From contig JHWZ01000010.1 in NCBI GenBank assembly GCA_000687695.1, forward strand, positions 29,575 to 93,574: a stretch of DNA of 64,000 bases, read 5' to 3'. The notes under the pieces were generated by a model. It made no database searches, was not told the DNA's origin, and was given only the letters and a program-made list of their open reading frames with translations. Each line of letters begins with the position of its first letter. Positions within the stretch are counted from its first letter, which is position 1. The DNA comes from Lachnospiraceae bacterium P6B14 (GTDB lineage: Bacteria > Bacillota > Clostridia > Lachnospirales > Lachnospiraceae). Position numbers and translations under genes: made by a program. Below, piece by piece: positions 35,317 through 43,616 of this stretch.

Positions 35317-36455
35317 GAGAGCACCTCCTTTAGCTTGTCATCATAGCCTATAACTATGGTGTCGGGGGCGCTTATCCCCTCGTCTGTTATAAGGCATGTT
35401 GCTGTTGAAGCGGTTCCTTTTTCCAACTCATTTTTCATGATCTTATATGCTTCATCCGCTTCATGAATTACAAAAATAACAGCACTGCTTTTTGCAATGT
35501 CAGGTACACTCGATGTAAAACCGAAGAGCTTATCCGATGTACTTTTTTCATCAAAGGAGAAATCCGAGATCCTATTATAAAAGCTTCCCCAATCATTCGT
35601 ATTCTCCAGACCGAGGCATACAGGACCTGATTGATACGCATAGACATTTACCCGTATGCCGCGCTCCAGGTAATGGTAGGTAAGAGCGATGGTAGCTTCA
35701 AGTATCTTGTTCTCCAGAGGGAGATACTGATCAGGTTCTTTGCTCACACGATGTGAATCCATGATAATACTTATGGCAGGAGTGTTTTCTCCTATGCGCT
35801 TACGTACCATGGGTTTAGATGTTGCTGCGGTTAGATTCCAGTTGATACCTCTAACATCATCGCCGGGGACATAATCACGAACCAAGACATCAGGCTCAGT
35901 CAGATTTGTATATGAATCGACGTTTGTCACGGCGAGTGCCTCCAGAGAAGATATCTCGTCGAGGATCACCAGCTGAGGGATAACTTTTACCGTGATCGTT
36001 TCCTTATTTTTGAACGAAAAAGAAAACAGCTTAAGATAGTCTCTCACAGTGACATTCTTTACGCCTACCTCATATTCGCCCCTGTATTTACAGATGAGAG
36101 TTGTTTCCTTTTCAATTCCCGTGTGCGGGAAAAGTTCGTATTCGGTGTCGGGATCAAGTCCGATTATGGAAGAATAATCAGAAAAGAAATCTGTCTTTAT
36201 TCCGGCGAAGGCAAAGAGTTCTTCGTTCTGAAGGGTAAAATAAAAAGTGACCGGTTTTTCGGCCACCAGTACCTTGGCATCTATTTTCTGATAGATTCTG
36301 AAACGAAAATAAACAACTGCCGCATAGATGGCGGAAACGATGGGAGTTACAAGTACAAAAAAGAAAAAACCGTAGCTTATCGGTCCGCCGTAAAAAGATA
36401 TGACTACCAGGGACAATATCAGAAGTCCCAATGCGATCAGTCTGTTTCTAAGCAA
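35313..36455 (-). CDS. DUF58 domain membrane protein
   Basis: 380 residues from a TTG with GGAGG 9 bases upstream; longer in-frame ATG starts would lie inside the MoxR gene. Two membrane helices are near 5-50. The DUF58 signature RDYVPGDDVRGINWNLTAATSK is at about 190-210 (quoted by its key residues DD, R and NW), followed by a von Willebrand A-like region (ISIIMDSHRVS). It is coupled on both sides, 4 bases after MoxR and overlapping the transglutaminase start. It is presumed to be a chaperoned partner of MoxR. Confidence 0.93.
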   Translation of the reverse strand: MLRNRLIALGLLILSLVVISFYGGPISYGFFFFVLVTPIVSAIYAAVVYFRFRIYQKIDAKVLVAEKPVTFYFTLQNEELFAFAGIKTDFFSDYSSIIGLDPDTEYELFPHTGIEKETTLICKYRGEYEVGVKNVTVRDYLKLFSFSFKNKETITVKVIPQLVILDEISSLEALAVTNVDSYTNLTEPDVLVRDYVPGDDVRGINWNLTAATSKPMVRKRIGENTPAISIIMDSHRVSKEPDQYLPLENKILEATIALTYHYLERGIRVNVYAYQSGPVCLGLENTNDWGSFYNRISDFSFDEKSTSDKLFGFTSSVPDIAKSSAVIFVIHEADEAYKIMKNELEKGTASTATCLITDEGISAPDTIVIGYDDKLKEVLS

Positions 36456-36459
36456 AACA

Positions 36460-37383
36460 CTACGCCTCCATTGGAACCTCTGTATCCGATATGCCGAGCC
36501 TGAGGATAGTGTCGACATCCTCCTTGGCAATCTTTGCTTCATAAGTCAGCGTGAGTCTGTGGTGAAGAGTGTTTATAGCCACCGACTTTATATCATCCGG
36601 AGTTACGAAGTCTCTTCCCTGCAGATACGCTCTGGCCTTAGCCGCCTTCACAAGAAGTATCATCGCGCGCGGACTCGCTCCCATGACAAACTTTTTTTCT
36701 TTTCTAGTCATGTTGATTATGTTATTCGCGTAGGTCAGCATACTATCTACGACCTTAATCTCCGATACCTCTTTTCTCATTCTGAGGATATCTTCTGCGG
36801 TAAGTACACTTTCAATAGCCTCGTAGGTCTTCCCCTCGAGCTGATTCTTAGTCATATTTATTTCATCAGAGGGCTCGGGATAGCCGAGAGACAGTCTCAT
36901 CATAAATCTGTCCATCTGCGCCTCGGGAAGAGGATAAGTTCCGACAAACTCAATAGGATTCTGTGTTGCTATGACCATGAATGGAGATGGAAGCTCCCTC
37001 TCCTTTCCGTCTACTGTTACTTTCCCCTCAGCCATGGCTTCCAAAAGGCTTGCCTGGGTTTTCGGAGAAGTACGGTTTATCTCGTCCGCCAAGAGGATCT
37101 GATGCATGATCGCACCCTCGCGGTACTCAAACTCTCCTGTCTTCATGTTAAGTACAGACAGGCCTGTGACATCCGACGGGAGAGTATCCGGAGTGAACTG
37201 GATACGACCGAAATCGAGGCTAATTGCCTTGGACAGAGTCTTTGCAAGTGTAGTTTTTCCAACACCAGGAACGTCCTCCAAAAGAACATGTCCCTCTGCC
37301 AGAAGGCAGATCAGGAGATCCTCTATGACTTCACTGTTTCCGATGAAGTATTCGTTGAGTGTACTTCTCAATTTCTGTATCAT
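36460..37383 (-). CDS. MoxR-type AAA ATPase
   Basis: 307 residues. Walker A is in EDVPGVGKTTLAK (~37-48), Walker B in ILLADEINR, sensor-1 in VIATQNPIE, and arginine-containing SPRAMILLVKAAKA follows. MoxR ATPases assist folding or assembly of VWA- and DUF58-type partners. First gene of the cassette. GGAGG lies 12 bases before the ATG, a little far. The 157-base gap to the divergent thioesterase gene must hold its promoter, which I could not identify. Confidence 0.93.
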   Translation of the reverse strand: MIQKLRSTLNEYFIGNSEVIEDLLICLLAEGHVLLEDVPGVGKTTLAKTLSKAISLDFGRIQFTPDTLPSDVTGLSVLNMKTGEFEYREGAIMHQILLADEINRTSPKTQASLLEAMAEGKVTVDGKERELPSPFMVIATQNPIEFVGTYPLPEAQMDRFMMRLSLGYPEPSDEINMTKNQLEGKTYEAIESVLTAEDILRMRKEVSEIKVVDSMLTYANNIINMTRKEKKFVMGASPRAMILLVKAAKARAYLQGRDFVTPDDIKSVAINTLHHRLTLTYEAKIAKEDVDTILRLGISDTEVPMEA

Positions 37384-37492
37384 CTGATATATAATCCTCC
37401 ATGATCATAAAACAAGTGTTTACAGCTCTTATCATAGCAAATATTTCCCGAAAAATCAACAAAAGATATTATGTTAACGACAGCGGATTACT

Positions 37493-37521
37493 TGCAGAAT
37501 ACAAGAGTTTTATGTATAATA
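37493..37521 (+). promoter_or_regulatory. Promoter of the thioesterase gene
   Basis: TTGCAG, 17-base spacer, perfect TATAAT, ending 19 bases before the ATG; AGGAGG lies between. Confidence 0.75.
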
Positions 37522-37540
37522 AGGATAGGAGGATAAGTCA

Positions 37541-37918
37541 ATGGAAACAGGAATTAAAGGAAATATTGAAAGAACCGTAACAAACGAGATGACAGCGAAG
37601 GTGATAGGCAGCGGAGAGCTGGATGTCCTGGCTACACCGATGCTCATCGCTCTGGCCGAGGAGACTGCATGGAGAAGTGTCGCAGGTGAACTCGAGGAGG
37701 GACAGGGAACAGTTGGGACGCGTATGGAGTTATCTCACATAGCGGCGACGCCTGTAGGGATGAAGGTTCGTTGTGAAACGGAGCTTACCGAGGTGGACCG
37801 CAGAAAGTTGACCTTCAGTATCGTGGCCTATGATGAGAAAGATAAGATAGCTGAAGGTGTTCATGAACGCTTCGTAGTAGACAATGAGGCGTTTCAGAAA
37901 AAGTCGGATAGTAAATAA
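37541..37918 (+). CDS. Hot-dog fold thioesterase, FlK-like
   Basis: 125 residues. The pattern VTNEMTAKVIGSGELDVLATPMLIALAEETAW followed by GQGTVGTRMELSHIAATPVGMKV matches the FlK-like acyl-CoA thioesterase group (key residues Thr, Glu and His lie in TPM, AEETA and SHIAATP). The family hydrolyses acyl-CoA esters; the true substrate is unknown. AGGAGG is 8 bases upstream. It is a single-gene unit with its own promoter and hairpin. Confidence 0.88.
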   Translation: METGIKGNIERTVTNEMTAKVIGSGELDVLATPMLIALAEETAWRSVAGELEEGQGTVGTRMELSHIAATPVGMKVRCETELTEVDRRKLTFSIVAYDEKDKIAEGVHERFVVDNEAFQKKSDSK

Positions 37919-37938
37919 GCCCCTGCCTACGCAGGGGC
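37919..37938 (+). terminator. Hairpin after the thioesterase gene
   Basis: Perfect 8-base stem GCCCCTGC/GCAGGGGC with CTAC loop begins right after the stop codon. The T tract is poor, so termination may be weak. It also lies just past the convergent GH26 stop. Confidence 0.55.
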
Positions 37939-37948
37939 CATCTTTCAA

Positions 37949-38887
37949 TCATTCTGTTATCGCATATTCGCTCTGATACATCTCTTTCAGTTTTTCGGTG
38001 GAGTTATACTGCTCTCCGATACAGAACTCCTTTGACCAGGTCATATAGTATGCCCAGGGGATGTGTGAGCTCTCAAGCATCTTCACATCCGGGATGTACC
38101 CGACCTCAGCGAGTGCCACCACCTTTTTATCGGTGGTGTTTTTGATTAGCTTTTCATAGTCATCAGCATAGTCTGTCGGAGCGTATTTTTCCAGATAGAT
38201 ATCTACGGAGATCACATCGACGTACTCATCTCCGGGATAACCCTCCGCCAGTCTGCAGTTCCACACCCAGAGGAGATTATCCAGGTGATGGACGTTTACA
38301 TAGCGGTCATACATCAGCTTATACAGCTCTCTTGCAACCTCAGGTCCTTTTGCTCCCCACCAGAACCACGTACCATCCGACTCGTGGAAGGGTCGCCACA
38401 GTATCGGTATATCCTTCTCGCAAAAGGGCTTTAACAGCTCAGCGATCTCATCCATATCATGGAAAAATGCCTCGCGCTCGGGGGTTCCGTCTACGAGTAT
38501 CTGCCTCGCATCGAAGTCCGTATGCTCCGCGTAGAAGCTTTTATCACGACCTCCTACCGGCGAATACCAGTGGAACGAAAACGTCAGTATCCCATCTGAG
38601 GATGTGGCCCACTCCATCGCGGTATCGAGCGTCCCTCTGTTCTCATAGATCTCGGTCAGGCACTCCTCGGAGGCATCATCATAGTTTATATTAGGAGAGT
38701 AGGCAAGAAGCTCGAAGCCGCGTAGCTTCGGTGTCTTTCCGGTTTTCTCTCTGATATAAGTAATCTCCTCCATCGGGATCGTCTGTGTATGCTGTCCGGT
38801 GATGATCGCCTTCCCGGCGGTCTCACAGAGATAGTTTAAAAGCTTCACCGCGTTTGGTGAAGCTTTTTTATTAACTGGATTTTGCAT
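37949..38887 (-). CDS. GH26 family beta-mannanase-like hydrolase, cytoplasmic
   Basis: 312 residues. GH26 landmarks are GKAIITGQHT, FSFHWYSPVGG, the acid/base Glu in WRPFHESDGTWFWWG and the nucleophile Glu in VALAEVGYIP. The family mostly cleaves beta-1,4-mannans. There is no signal peptide, so it should act on imported oligosaccharides. Its ATG overlaps the flavin reductase stop (TAATG). No sugar transporter is adjacent. Position at the end of a signalling and housekeeping run is curious. Confidence 0.92.
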   Translation of the reverse strand: MQNPVNKKASPNAVKLLNYLCETAGKAIITGQHTQTIPMEEITYIREKTGKTPKLRGFELLAYSPNINYDDASEECLTEIYENRGTLDTAMEWATSSDGILTFSFHWYSPVGGRDKSFYAEHTDFDARQILVDGTPEREAFFHDMDEIAELLKPFCEKDIPILWRPFHESDGTWFWWGAKGPEVARELYKLMYDRYVNVHHLDNLLWVWNCRLAEGYPGDEYVDVISVDIYLEKYAPTDYADDYEKLIKNTTDKKVVALAEVGYIPDVKMLESSHIPWAYYMTWSKEFCIGEQYNSTEKLKEMYQSEYAITE

Positions 38888-39357
38888 TATATTATCTCCA
38901 CTACTTCCCCGATGTACATATCGTGCTCCGCGTCACCGGAGTAGAACGTGTCCGCGATATCCGGCGCCATATTCTTCGGATCGAGTCTCTGCATAAAAAG
39001 CTTTTTGCATACGAGCGTCAGCTCTGCTTCCTTAAAACTCATTGACTCTCCGGCGGGAACTGCAGTGAGCCCGCTGCCCTCCATCTTGTCCATATCACGT
39101 CCGGACTTGCTTCCGAGCACGCCCAAAACCTTTTTATACTCCTCAGGATAAAAGCTTACCGTAAAGAAATCTTCCTTATCCATAAACTCGTGAGTATAGC
39201 GTGAGGTCCTCACATATACTGTTGCGACGGGCTTATTCCAGATGGTACCGAGTCCACCCCAGCTCACGGTCATCGTGTTGAAGTCTCCCGGTTTACCCGC
39301 GGTCAGCAGTCCCCATTTTTTATCAAACTGTGAAAAAATATCTGTATTTAATTCCAT
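38887..39357 (-). CDS. Flavin reductase-like FMN-binding protein
   Basis: 156 residues of the flavin reductase/FMN-binding split-barrel family: KPGDFNTMTVSWGGLGTIWNKPVATVYV near the start, YTHEFMDKEDFFTVSF and the pattern SGRDMDK. It probably binds FMN and reduces flavin or a small substrate with NAD(P)H; the target is unknown. GGAGGAAAAAAC precedes the ATG. Directly coupled to the GH26 gene. Confidence 0.88.
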   Translation of the reverse strand: MELNTDIFSQFDKKWGLLTAGKPGDFNTMTVSWGGLGTIWNKPVATVYVRTSRYTHEFMDKEDFFTVSFYPEEYKKVLGVLGSKSGRDMDKMEGSGLTAVPAGESMSFKEAELTLVCKKLFMQRLDPKNMAPDIADTFYSGDAEHDMYIGEVVEII

Positions 39358-39378
39358 GTTTTTTCCTCCCTGTTATCC

Positions 39379-41121
39379 TCACACCTTCTCGCGAGCCGGC
39401 CCTTCATCTGCCTTAAATCTCCACTCCTCGGAAAGATGACTCAGATCATACATCGGTTTGTCAATACGTCCCTCAAACTCTTCCACCGGCATCGGCTTGT
39501 CAAAGAAGAATCCCTGTGCCACATGGCAGTGATTCTTACGAAGGATCATAACCTGTTTCTTTGTCTCGACACCCTCAGTCACACACTCAAGTCCGATCTC
39601 TCTGGCCATTGACACAACGTGCTTGAACATCATGTGGTTTTTGCTGACAACCTTTTCCTCATCGGCGGGCAAAAATGATCTGTCGATCTTCAGCACCTTC
39701 CACGGGATATCCTGTAACAACGTCAGTGATGAGTATCCGATTCCGAAATCATCAACAGCTGTTGCGATACCTACTTCCTCGAGGCCGGTAACGACTCTCT
39801 TCAGATCCCTGAACGCAACGTCCGTCGTAGTCTCGGTAAGCTCTATCTCTATAAACTCATGCGGTATCTCATATCGATCTACGATTTCTATTATGTTGTC
39901 CAAAAGATCGACATCCGTCAGATTCTTTCTTGAAAGATTGACGCTGACTCTGACAACTCTTCTTCCCATATCGAGCCATCTTCTGAGGTCCTTACAGACC
40001 ATCTCCAGCATTAGATAATCAAGCTTACAGATATCCGTATTCTGCTCAAGAACAGGGATAAACTCCATCGGTGGAACGATCCTTCCGTCATGGAACCATC
40101 TGCACAGCGCCTCTGCTCCTACAAGCTTTCCCCATGTTACATCTACCTTCGGCTGATAGAACACGTGGAACTCGCCATTTTTGATAGCCTTAGGAAAGAT
40201 CTCTCTTACATGCATGGTATGATCGCGCATGGCAACCATCTGTTCATCATAATATACGATAGTTCCATTCGTTTCGGATTTTGCAGTATGCATAGTCGGG
40301 AATATCATATCCATGATGCTTCGCGGACTCTGCTCCCCGAAATCATCAGTTATCTTATACAGACCCGCTGCCGAAGAGATCAGAACACGCTTTTGCGTTC
40401 CCGGCTCATAGGTTACCGCTACGCCCTTAAACACCTCTATTACCTGATCGGTGAGCTCGGATTTGAAAATCGCGGCAAAGTTGTCGCCACCCATTCTGAT
40501 AACATGGCCTTTTTCACCGATTATTCCCTTCAGGATATTGAAATACTTTTTGATGACCAGGTCTCCGACCTCACGACCGAACTGCTGATTCACCAGGCCG
40601 AAACGACGCAGGTTGAAACAGCACGCCGTGTATTCGCGCATTTTTCCTTCCAGACCAAGCTTGTCGAGAAAGCGCATAAATGAGCGCATATTGGGATAAC
40701 CTTCCTCATCATGAAACCCGAGCTGTTCGATGGCGTTCTGAAGTCTGTTTCTCGCGATAAAGCTGACCATCGTACGCAGAAGTATATCAACCTTTGCCTC
40801 TTCATCCGGAGTGAGTTCATCACCCTCCTCCATATAAACGGAGGATATAACACTGGAACCCGTCTTTGATACCATACGACGCTGCATGGCAAGTCTTCCC
40901 GATTTTCCGTTATCATAATCAGAAATCCTCTCGACCTCGCCTCTTTTTTTGAACGCCTCAGACCGGTAGAACTCAGTCTCAGCCTTCGTCAGGCGAAAAA
41001 GCTCGCATATGCCCTTCACGACATCTACGATCTTTGTTCTGTCGTAGCCATCCGTAACCGACATCTCATCGATCATCCTCTCGAGTAGCTCGTAGTAACG
41101 CGCTGTCTTTTTCTCATCCAT
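39379..41121 (-). CDS. EAL-domain protein with degenerate GGDEF (c-di-GMP phosphodiesterase)
   Basis: 580 residues from the ATG with GGAGGG 6 bases upstream. The N-terminal half has a GGDEF-like fold with GGDNF replacing GGDEF (RMGGDNFAAIFK), so it is probably not a cyclase. The EAL domain (~325-570) has GAEALCRW, NLSRKNL, ELTET, DDFGIGYSSL, KIDRSFL and VTEGVET, that is, the metal and catalytic residues of active enzymes. It should cleave c-di-GMP, perhaps regulated by its GGDEF-like part. It shares direction and neighbourhood with a REC-GGDEF-REC-HD-GYP gene 8 kb upstream. Confidence 0.92.
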   Translation of the reverse strand: MDEKKTARYYELLERMIDEMSVTDGYDRTKIVDVVKGICELFRLTKAETEFYRSEAFKKRGEVERISDYDNGKSGRLAMQRRMVSKTGSSVISSVYMEEGDELTPDEEAKVDILLRTMVSFIARNRLQNAIEQLGFHDEEGYPNMRSFMRFLDKLGLEGKMREYTACCFNLRRFGLVNQQFGREVGDLVIKKYFNILKGIIGEKGHVIRMGGDNFAAIFKSELTDQVIEVFKGVAVTYEPGTQKRVLISSAAGLYKITDDFGEQSPRSIMDMIFPTMHTAKSETNGTIVYYDEQMVAMRDHTMHVREIFPKAIKNGEFHVFYQPKVDVTWGKLVGAEALCRWFHDGRIVPPMEFIPVLEQNTDICKLDYLMLEMVCKDLRRWLDMGRRVVRVSVNLSRKNLTDVDLLDNIIEIVDRYEIPHEFIEIELTETTTDVAFRDLKRVVTGLEEVGIATAVDDFGIGYSSLTLLQDIPWKVLKIDRSFLPADEEKVVSKNHMMFKHVVSMAREIGLECVTEGVETKKQVMILRKNHCHVAQGFFFDKPMPVEEFEGRIDKPMYDLSHLSEEWRFKADEGPAREKV

Positions 41122-41176
41122 GGTAATCCCTCCGATCATATAACTCCTGCTGTAATCCTTATCATAAACCCCGTTA

Positions 41177-41668
41177 TTACTTTCTCACATACGTTAGCAG
41201 TGTACAGTTTGCGCTAAGTCTTGTCCTGTCTATCATCTTAAAGGTTTCTTCGAAATCCGCCGGGAAAAACGCGTCTCCCTCGACCGCAAGCTCAACCTTT
41301 GTCAGATACAATACTGAAGCGTATTTGATCCCTTCGGCGTAAATCCTCTCACCGCCGCATAAAAATGTCTCCTCGTCGCCTGCCATCCTGAGTGCCTGCT
41401 TCAGATCCTTTGCAATACGCACTGTCCCGCCGGTATCAGGCTTATCCTTAAGCCCACCCAGCACATCCGGCCCGTGCGACGTAACAACGATCATATCCCT
41501 TCCGGACAAAGGACCACCTATCTCCTCGTAGGTTTTTCTTCCCACTATGAGAGTCCCGCCCATCGTTATTTCTCTGAACATCCGCCTGTCCTCAGGCAGA
41601 TTCCAGGGGATCCTTCCTCCCTTTCCGATAACGCCTCCCGGCGCTACGGCAGCTATCATTTTTAACAT
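41177..41668 (-). CDS. folA: Dihydrofolate reductase
   Basis: 163 residues, standard chromosomal size. Visible landmarks are MIAAVAPGGVIGKGGRIPWNLPEDRRMF (Trp and the Asp/Glu of the active site), VGRKTYEEIG and FLCGGERIYAEGI. It reduces dihydrofolate with NADPH. It overlaps the end of pncB by 7 bases, so it is coupled to NAD salvage. Nothing marks it as a mobile trimethoprim-resistance type. Confidence 0.93.
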   Translation of the reverse strand: MLKMIAAVAPGGVIGKGGRIPWNLPEDRRMFREITMGGTLIVGRKTYEEIGGPLSGRDMIVVTSHGPDVLGGLKDKPDTGGTVRIAKDLKQALRMAGDEETFLCGGERIYAEGIKYASVLYLTKVELAVEGDAFFPADFEETFKMIDRTRLSANCTLLTYVRK

Positions 41669-43131
41669 AATGAATACTTCTCCAAAAGTGCAGATTTCAT
41701 ATCATAAAGTTTATCCGACAGATCCACATACACCTGCTGTGGATTTACAAGACGCCTTGACTCCTCCCAGAGAGTCTTTAGTTCCTTTCTGCAGAACTCC
41801 TGTATCTCAAGTGTTGTCGGAGATTCGTAGACACATTTTCCATCCCTGAATATCGGAACCAGTATCTCCTTCATCTCATAGGTACCGCCCTCGAGGCGCG
41901 TCTTTTTCCATGTTGAATCAGGATCAAAAAGAACCATATCCTGCGACTCATCGAAGGTCTCTCCCGCGAGTGCGATCAGATCGGCTTTGATCTTTCCGGT
42001 ATCCGAATCATAAATACGGAATACCGTTTTATTTCCGGGGTTGGTCACCTTCACGGTGTTCTCAGAAAGCTTGATCCTCGGCTCCCAGTTTTCATAGTTA
42101 TCCGATGAAACCTCGCCCACAGCCACTGCGGAAAGCTTGTAAACACCACCGAAGGCCGGTGTATTTTTGGACGTTATCATATTGGTTCCCACGCCCCAGG
42201 AATCAATCTCGGCACCCTGCGCAAAGAGTGAATCGATCAGGTACTCATCAAGATCAGATGACGCGCAGATCTTTGCCTCAGTAAATCCTGCCTCATCAAG
42301 CATCTTTCTTGCTTTTTTTGAGAGATAAGCAAGGTCACCGCTGTCAAGTCTTATACCGTAGTTCGCCGGCATTTCGTCCTTGTCGCGAAGCTCCTCAAAC
42401 ACCTTTATCGCATTCGGCACACCCGAACGGAGTGTGTCATACGTATCTACCAGAAGAGTCGTGTTTCCGGGATAAAGCTCGGCGTACTTTCTGAACGCCG
42501 TGATCTCATCCGGGAAGCTCATGATCCAGCTGTGAGCGTGTGTTCCGAGTGCGGGCACTCCGTAATCCTTTGCGCATTTTACATTACTCGTTCCCACGCA
42601 ACCGCCGATCACCGCTGCTCTCGCACCAAATGTACCCGCGTCAGGTCCCTGTGCCCGTCTGAGACCGAACTCCATAACCGCGCCGCCGCGCGCCGCATAG
42701 CACACTCTGGCAGCCTTCGTCGCGATCAGCGACTGATGATTGATCAGGTTCAAAAGAGCCGTCTCCACGAGCTGCGCCTCGATGATCGGGGCAACCACTT
42801 TCACCAACGGCTCCCTCGGGAATATAACCGTCCCCTCCGGGATAGCATAGATATCACCCGTGAAACGGAAGGTCGAAAGATACTCAAGGAACTCCTCGTC
42901 AAAATCTCCCAGCCCTCTCAAATACTCGATGTCCTCATCATCAAAATGGAGGTTATTTATATACTCGATCGCATGCTGCAGTCCCGCACAGATAGCGAAC
43001 CCGCTGTCATCCGGATTCTGTCTGTAAAAGAGGTCAAACACCACCTTCTCATGTATATCGTTTTTAAAATAACCTTGCATCATGGTAAGCTCATAATAGT
43101 CAGTAAGCAAAGTAAAATTTCTGTTATCCAT
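41662..43131 (-). CDS. pncB: Nicotinate phosphoribosyltransferase
   Basis: 489 residues. N-terminal LLTDYYELTMMQGYF, EFGLRRAQGPDAG, FGARAAVIGGCVGTSNVK and HAHSWIMSFPDE with the His that is phosphorylated in this family, then RLDSGDL. It makes nicotinate mononucleotide for NAD salvage, coupled to ATP hydrolysis. GGAGAACG precedes the ATG. Overlaps the small membrane protein upstream by 8 bases and the folA gene downstream. Confidence 0.95.
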   Translation of the reverse strand: MDNRNFTLLTDYYELTMMQGYFKNDIHEKVVFDLFYRQNPDDSGFAICAGLQHAIEYINNLHFDDEDIEYLRGLGDFDEEFLEYLSTFRFTGDIYAIPEGTVIFPREPLVKVVAPIIEAQLVETALLNLINHQSLIATKAARVCYAARGGAVMEFGLRRAQGPDAGTFGARAAVIGGCVGTSNVKCAKDYGVPALGTHAHSWIMSFPDEITAFRKYAELYPGNTTLLVDTYDTLRSGVPNAIKVFEELRDKDEMPANYGIRLDSGDLAYLSKKARKMLDEAGFTEAKICASSDLDEYLIDSLFAQGAEIDSWGVGTNMITSKNTPAFGGVYKLSAVAVGEVSSDNYENWEPRIKLSENTVKVTNPGNKTVFRIYDSDTGKIKADLIALAGETFDESQDMVLFDPDSTWKKTRLEGGTYEMKEILVPIFRDGKCVYESPTTLEIQEFCRKELKTLWEESRRLVNPQQVYVDLSDKLYDMKSALLEKYSLC

Positions 43132-43612
43132 TTTCGTTCTCCTTTATTCCGTATTTTTTCATAAGCATTTTCATGTAAAATGGCATGAATAGAAAGATCA
43201 GTATAAATCCGACAACAAAGCATATGCCTAGCGACGGCAAAAACATTCCCAAAAACGGTGGCGACCCTCCGTGAGCCTTCGCCATGAAAAACGCCACGAT
43301 CACCATCAACAGAGTCAATATCGGCGTATATATAAGGTCCGATATAAGGCTTTCGATATACCTTCCCAGGATATCACCGGGACCAAACCTTTTTTCAATC
43401 CAGCCATGGATCCGACCCATGGGAACCAAAAATCCTATTACCATACTGATGATGACGCTCACCACGAAGCCTATCACAAAGCCTATCGTGTCGAACTTCC
43501 CCGACTGGACCATCCCAACGAGGTTTCCGACCAGCGACAGGAAAAAGCTCAGCGTGATCGCCATACAGATGCTCATGGATCTTCCGATCCTTTTCATTGC
43601 TCCCATATTCAT
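43124..43612 (-). CDS. Small polytopic membrane protein
   Basis: 162 residues, about four membrane helices (near 13-33, 40-65, 95-115 and 130-150) and a Lys-rich C-terminus. The N-terminus resembles DUF2798-like proteins (ITLSFFLSLVGNLVG), though I am not certain. I use the ATG with AAGGAG seven or eight bases before it, four bases after the kinase-DegV stop. No function assigned. Being coupled to the kinase-DegV gene and overlapping pncB, it joins the two halves of the operon. Confidence 0.8.
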   Translation of the reverse strand: MNMGAMKRIGRSMSICMAITLSFFLSLVGNLVGMVQSGKFDTIGFVIGFVVSVIISMVIGFLVPMGRIHGWIEKRFGPGDILGRYIESLISDLIYTPILTLLMVIVAFFMAKAHGGSPPFLGMFLPSLGICFVVGFILIFLFMPFYMKMLMKKYGIKENENG

Positions 43613-43616
43613 TGCC

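Noticed and set aside
41177..41668. Mobile trimethoprim-resistance dfr gene
   Set aside because: It has the usual chromosomal length, matches neighbours in composition and is coupled to pncB, with no integron or IS nearby.
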